Assembly (NCBI GenBank): GCA_015228895.1
Contig: JADGCR010000112.1
Span: 1 to 7,272 of the forward strand
Origin: Magnetococcales bacterium
Lineage (GTDB): Bacteria > Pseudomonadota > Magnetococcia > Magnetococcales > Magnetaquicoccaceae
Length of the DNA: 7,272 nucleotides
Direction: 5' to 3'
Positions 6,833 to 7,272 of this stretch are shown in pieces. Within the stretch, counting starts at the first letter, position 1. Every line of letters begins with the position of its first letter. A program made the translations under genes and the position numbers. Below the pieces are notes generated by a model. The model was not told the origin of the DNA, did not search any database, and saw only the letters and a program-made list of their open reading frames with translations.

Positions 6833-7272
6833 GGCGCCGACTCCTGTTTTTCGGGCGCCGGTCCTGTCCCGCCGGTGATCCGTACCTCTTCGATCAGGCT
6901 CCCCAGGGCAATGGATTCCAGATAGCGGTTGATGTGGGCACCCAGTCGCTCCCAGAGATGATGGGTGATGCAACGGGTGGATTTCCGGCACCCTTCCGGA
7001 TCGTTTTCGTCGCAGGAAGTGGCCTGGATCGGTTCATCCACCGCCCGGATGATATCTGCCACGCTGATGGCTTCTGGGGTCTCTCCCAGGAGGTAGCCGC
7101 CGCCCGGTCCGCGCACGCTGCGCACCAGTCCCCGGCGGCGCAGTTTGGCGAAGAGTTGTTCCAGATAGGAGAGGGAGATCTCCTGCCGCCGGGCGATATC
7201 CATCAGGGAGACCGGAGCATCCCCCTCCTGACAGCAGAGATCCAGCATGGCGGTGACGGCGTAGCGCCCCTT
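6829..7272 (-). CDS. iscR: IscR, Rrf2-family Fe-S sensing repressor (N-terminus cut off)
   Basis: The frame runs off the right edge; the first in-window residues (KGRYAVTAMLD) match E. coli IscR from about residue 6, so only some five residues are missing. The 147 visible residues include the winged helix: ISLSYLEQLF (with the Glu equivalent to E43 that separates the two DNA-site types) and the wing VRGPGGGYLLG. The cluster ligands follow: C-X7-C-X5-C-X2-H in ATSCDENDPEGC and STRCITH. In E. coli the first spacing is X5. As holo-[2Fe-2S] protein IscR represses the isc operon; the apo form also activates suf-type genes. The promoter and any IscR sites lie outside the window. ATG 7248 is internal, not the start. 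The stop overlaps the next gene by four bases. Confidence 0.96.
   Translation of the reverse strand, partial: KGRYAVTAMLDLCCQEGDAPVSLMDIARRQEISLSYLEQLFAKLRRRGLVRSVRGPGGGYLLGETPEAISVADIIRAVDEPIQATSCDENDPEGCRKSTRCITHHLWERLGAHINRYLESIALGSLIEEVRITGGTGPAPEKQESAP

Noticed and set aside
6239..6925. Plus-strand open frame of 228 codons opposite the NifS-like gene
   Set aside because: Shadow frame with no recognisable domain; the opposite strand has every catalytic residue of a cysteine desulfurase.

Overview
The window carries an almost complete ISC (iron-sulfur cluster) assembly operon. Read leftward on the minus strand, the order is iscR (cut by the right edge), a second NifS-type cysteine desulfurase, iscS, iscU, iscA, hscB, hscA, fdx, iscX. 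A tRNA-Lys(UUU) gene on the same strand and a Rho-independent terminator follow. The hscBA-fdx-iscX block marks a proteobacterium. Base composition is moderately GC-rich and appears to fall from iscR/nifS toward iscX. The tandem desulfurases and a zinc-finger-type HscB differ from the E. coli layout and would fit a deep-branching proteobacterial lineage (for example Magnetococcia or Zetaproteobacteria), but that placement is a guess.

Layout. 1-284: the probable 3' end of an unrecognised plus-strand gene. 285-422: non-coding, relatively AT-rich sequence with short GGTCCA direct repeats and an imperfect hairpin. 423-450: minus-strand terminator. 481-556: tRNA-Lys with encoded CCA. 557-631: spacer with a likely tRNA promoter. 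632-7272: the isc operon, very tightly packed. Three junctions are 4-base ATGA stop/start overlaps (iscR/nifS, nifS/iscS, fdx/iscX), and the widest gap is 31 bases (iscS-iscU).

How the genes work together. IscS takes sulfur from cysteine and passes it to the scaffold IscU, where a [2Fe-2S] cluster is built with electrons from the ferredoxin Fdx. IscX probably tunes iron supply and IscS activity. The J-protein HscB and the Hsp70 HscA release the cluster from IscU; IscU here keeps the LPPVK motif that HscA recognises. IscA is an A-type carrier that passes clusters on. IscR is the cluster-sensing repressor of the operon; its own promoter lies outside the window. The extra desulfurase has all catalytic residues but lacks the C-terminal tail with which IscS docks IscU, so it may serve other sulfur acceptors.

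I see no exotic system here. The points most worth a second look are the N-terminal tetracysteine motif of HscB, the desulfurase pair with a selectively lost tail, the wider cluster-ligand spacing in IscR, and the lack of a terminator between iscX and tRNA-Lys.
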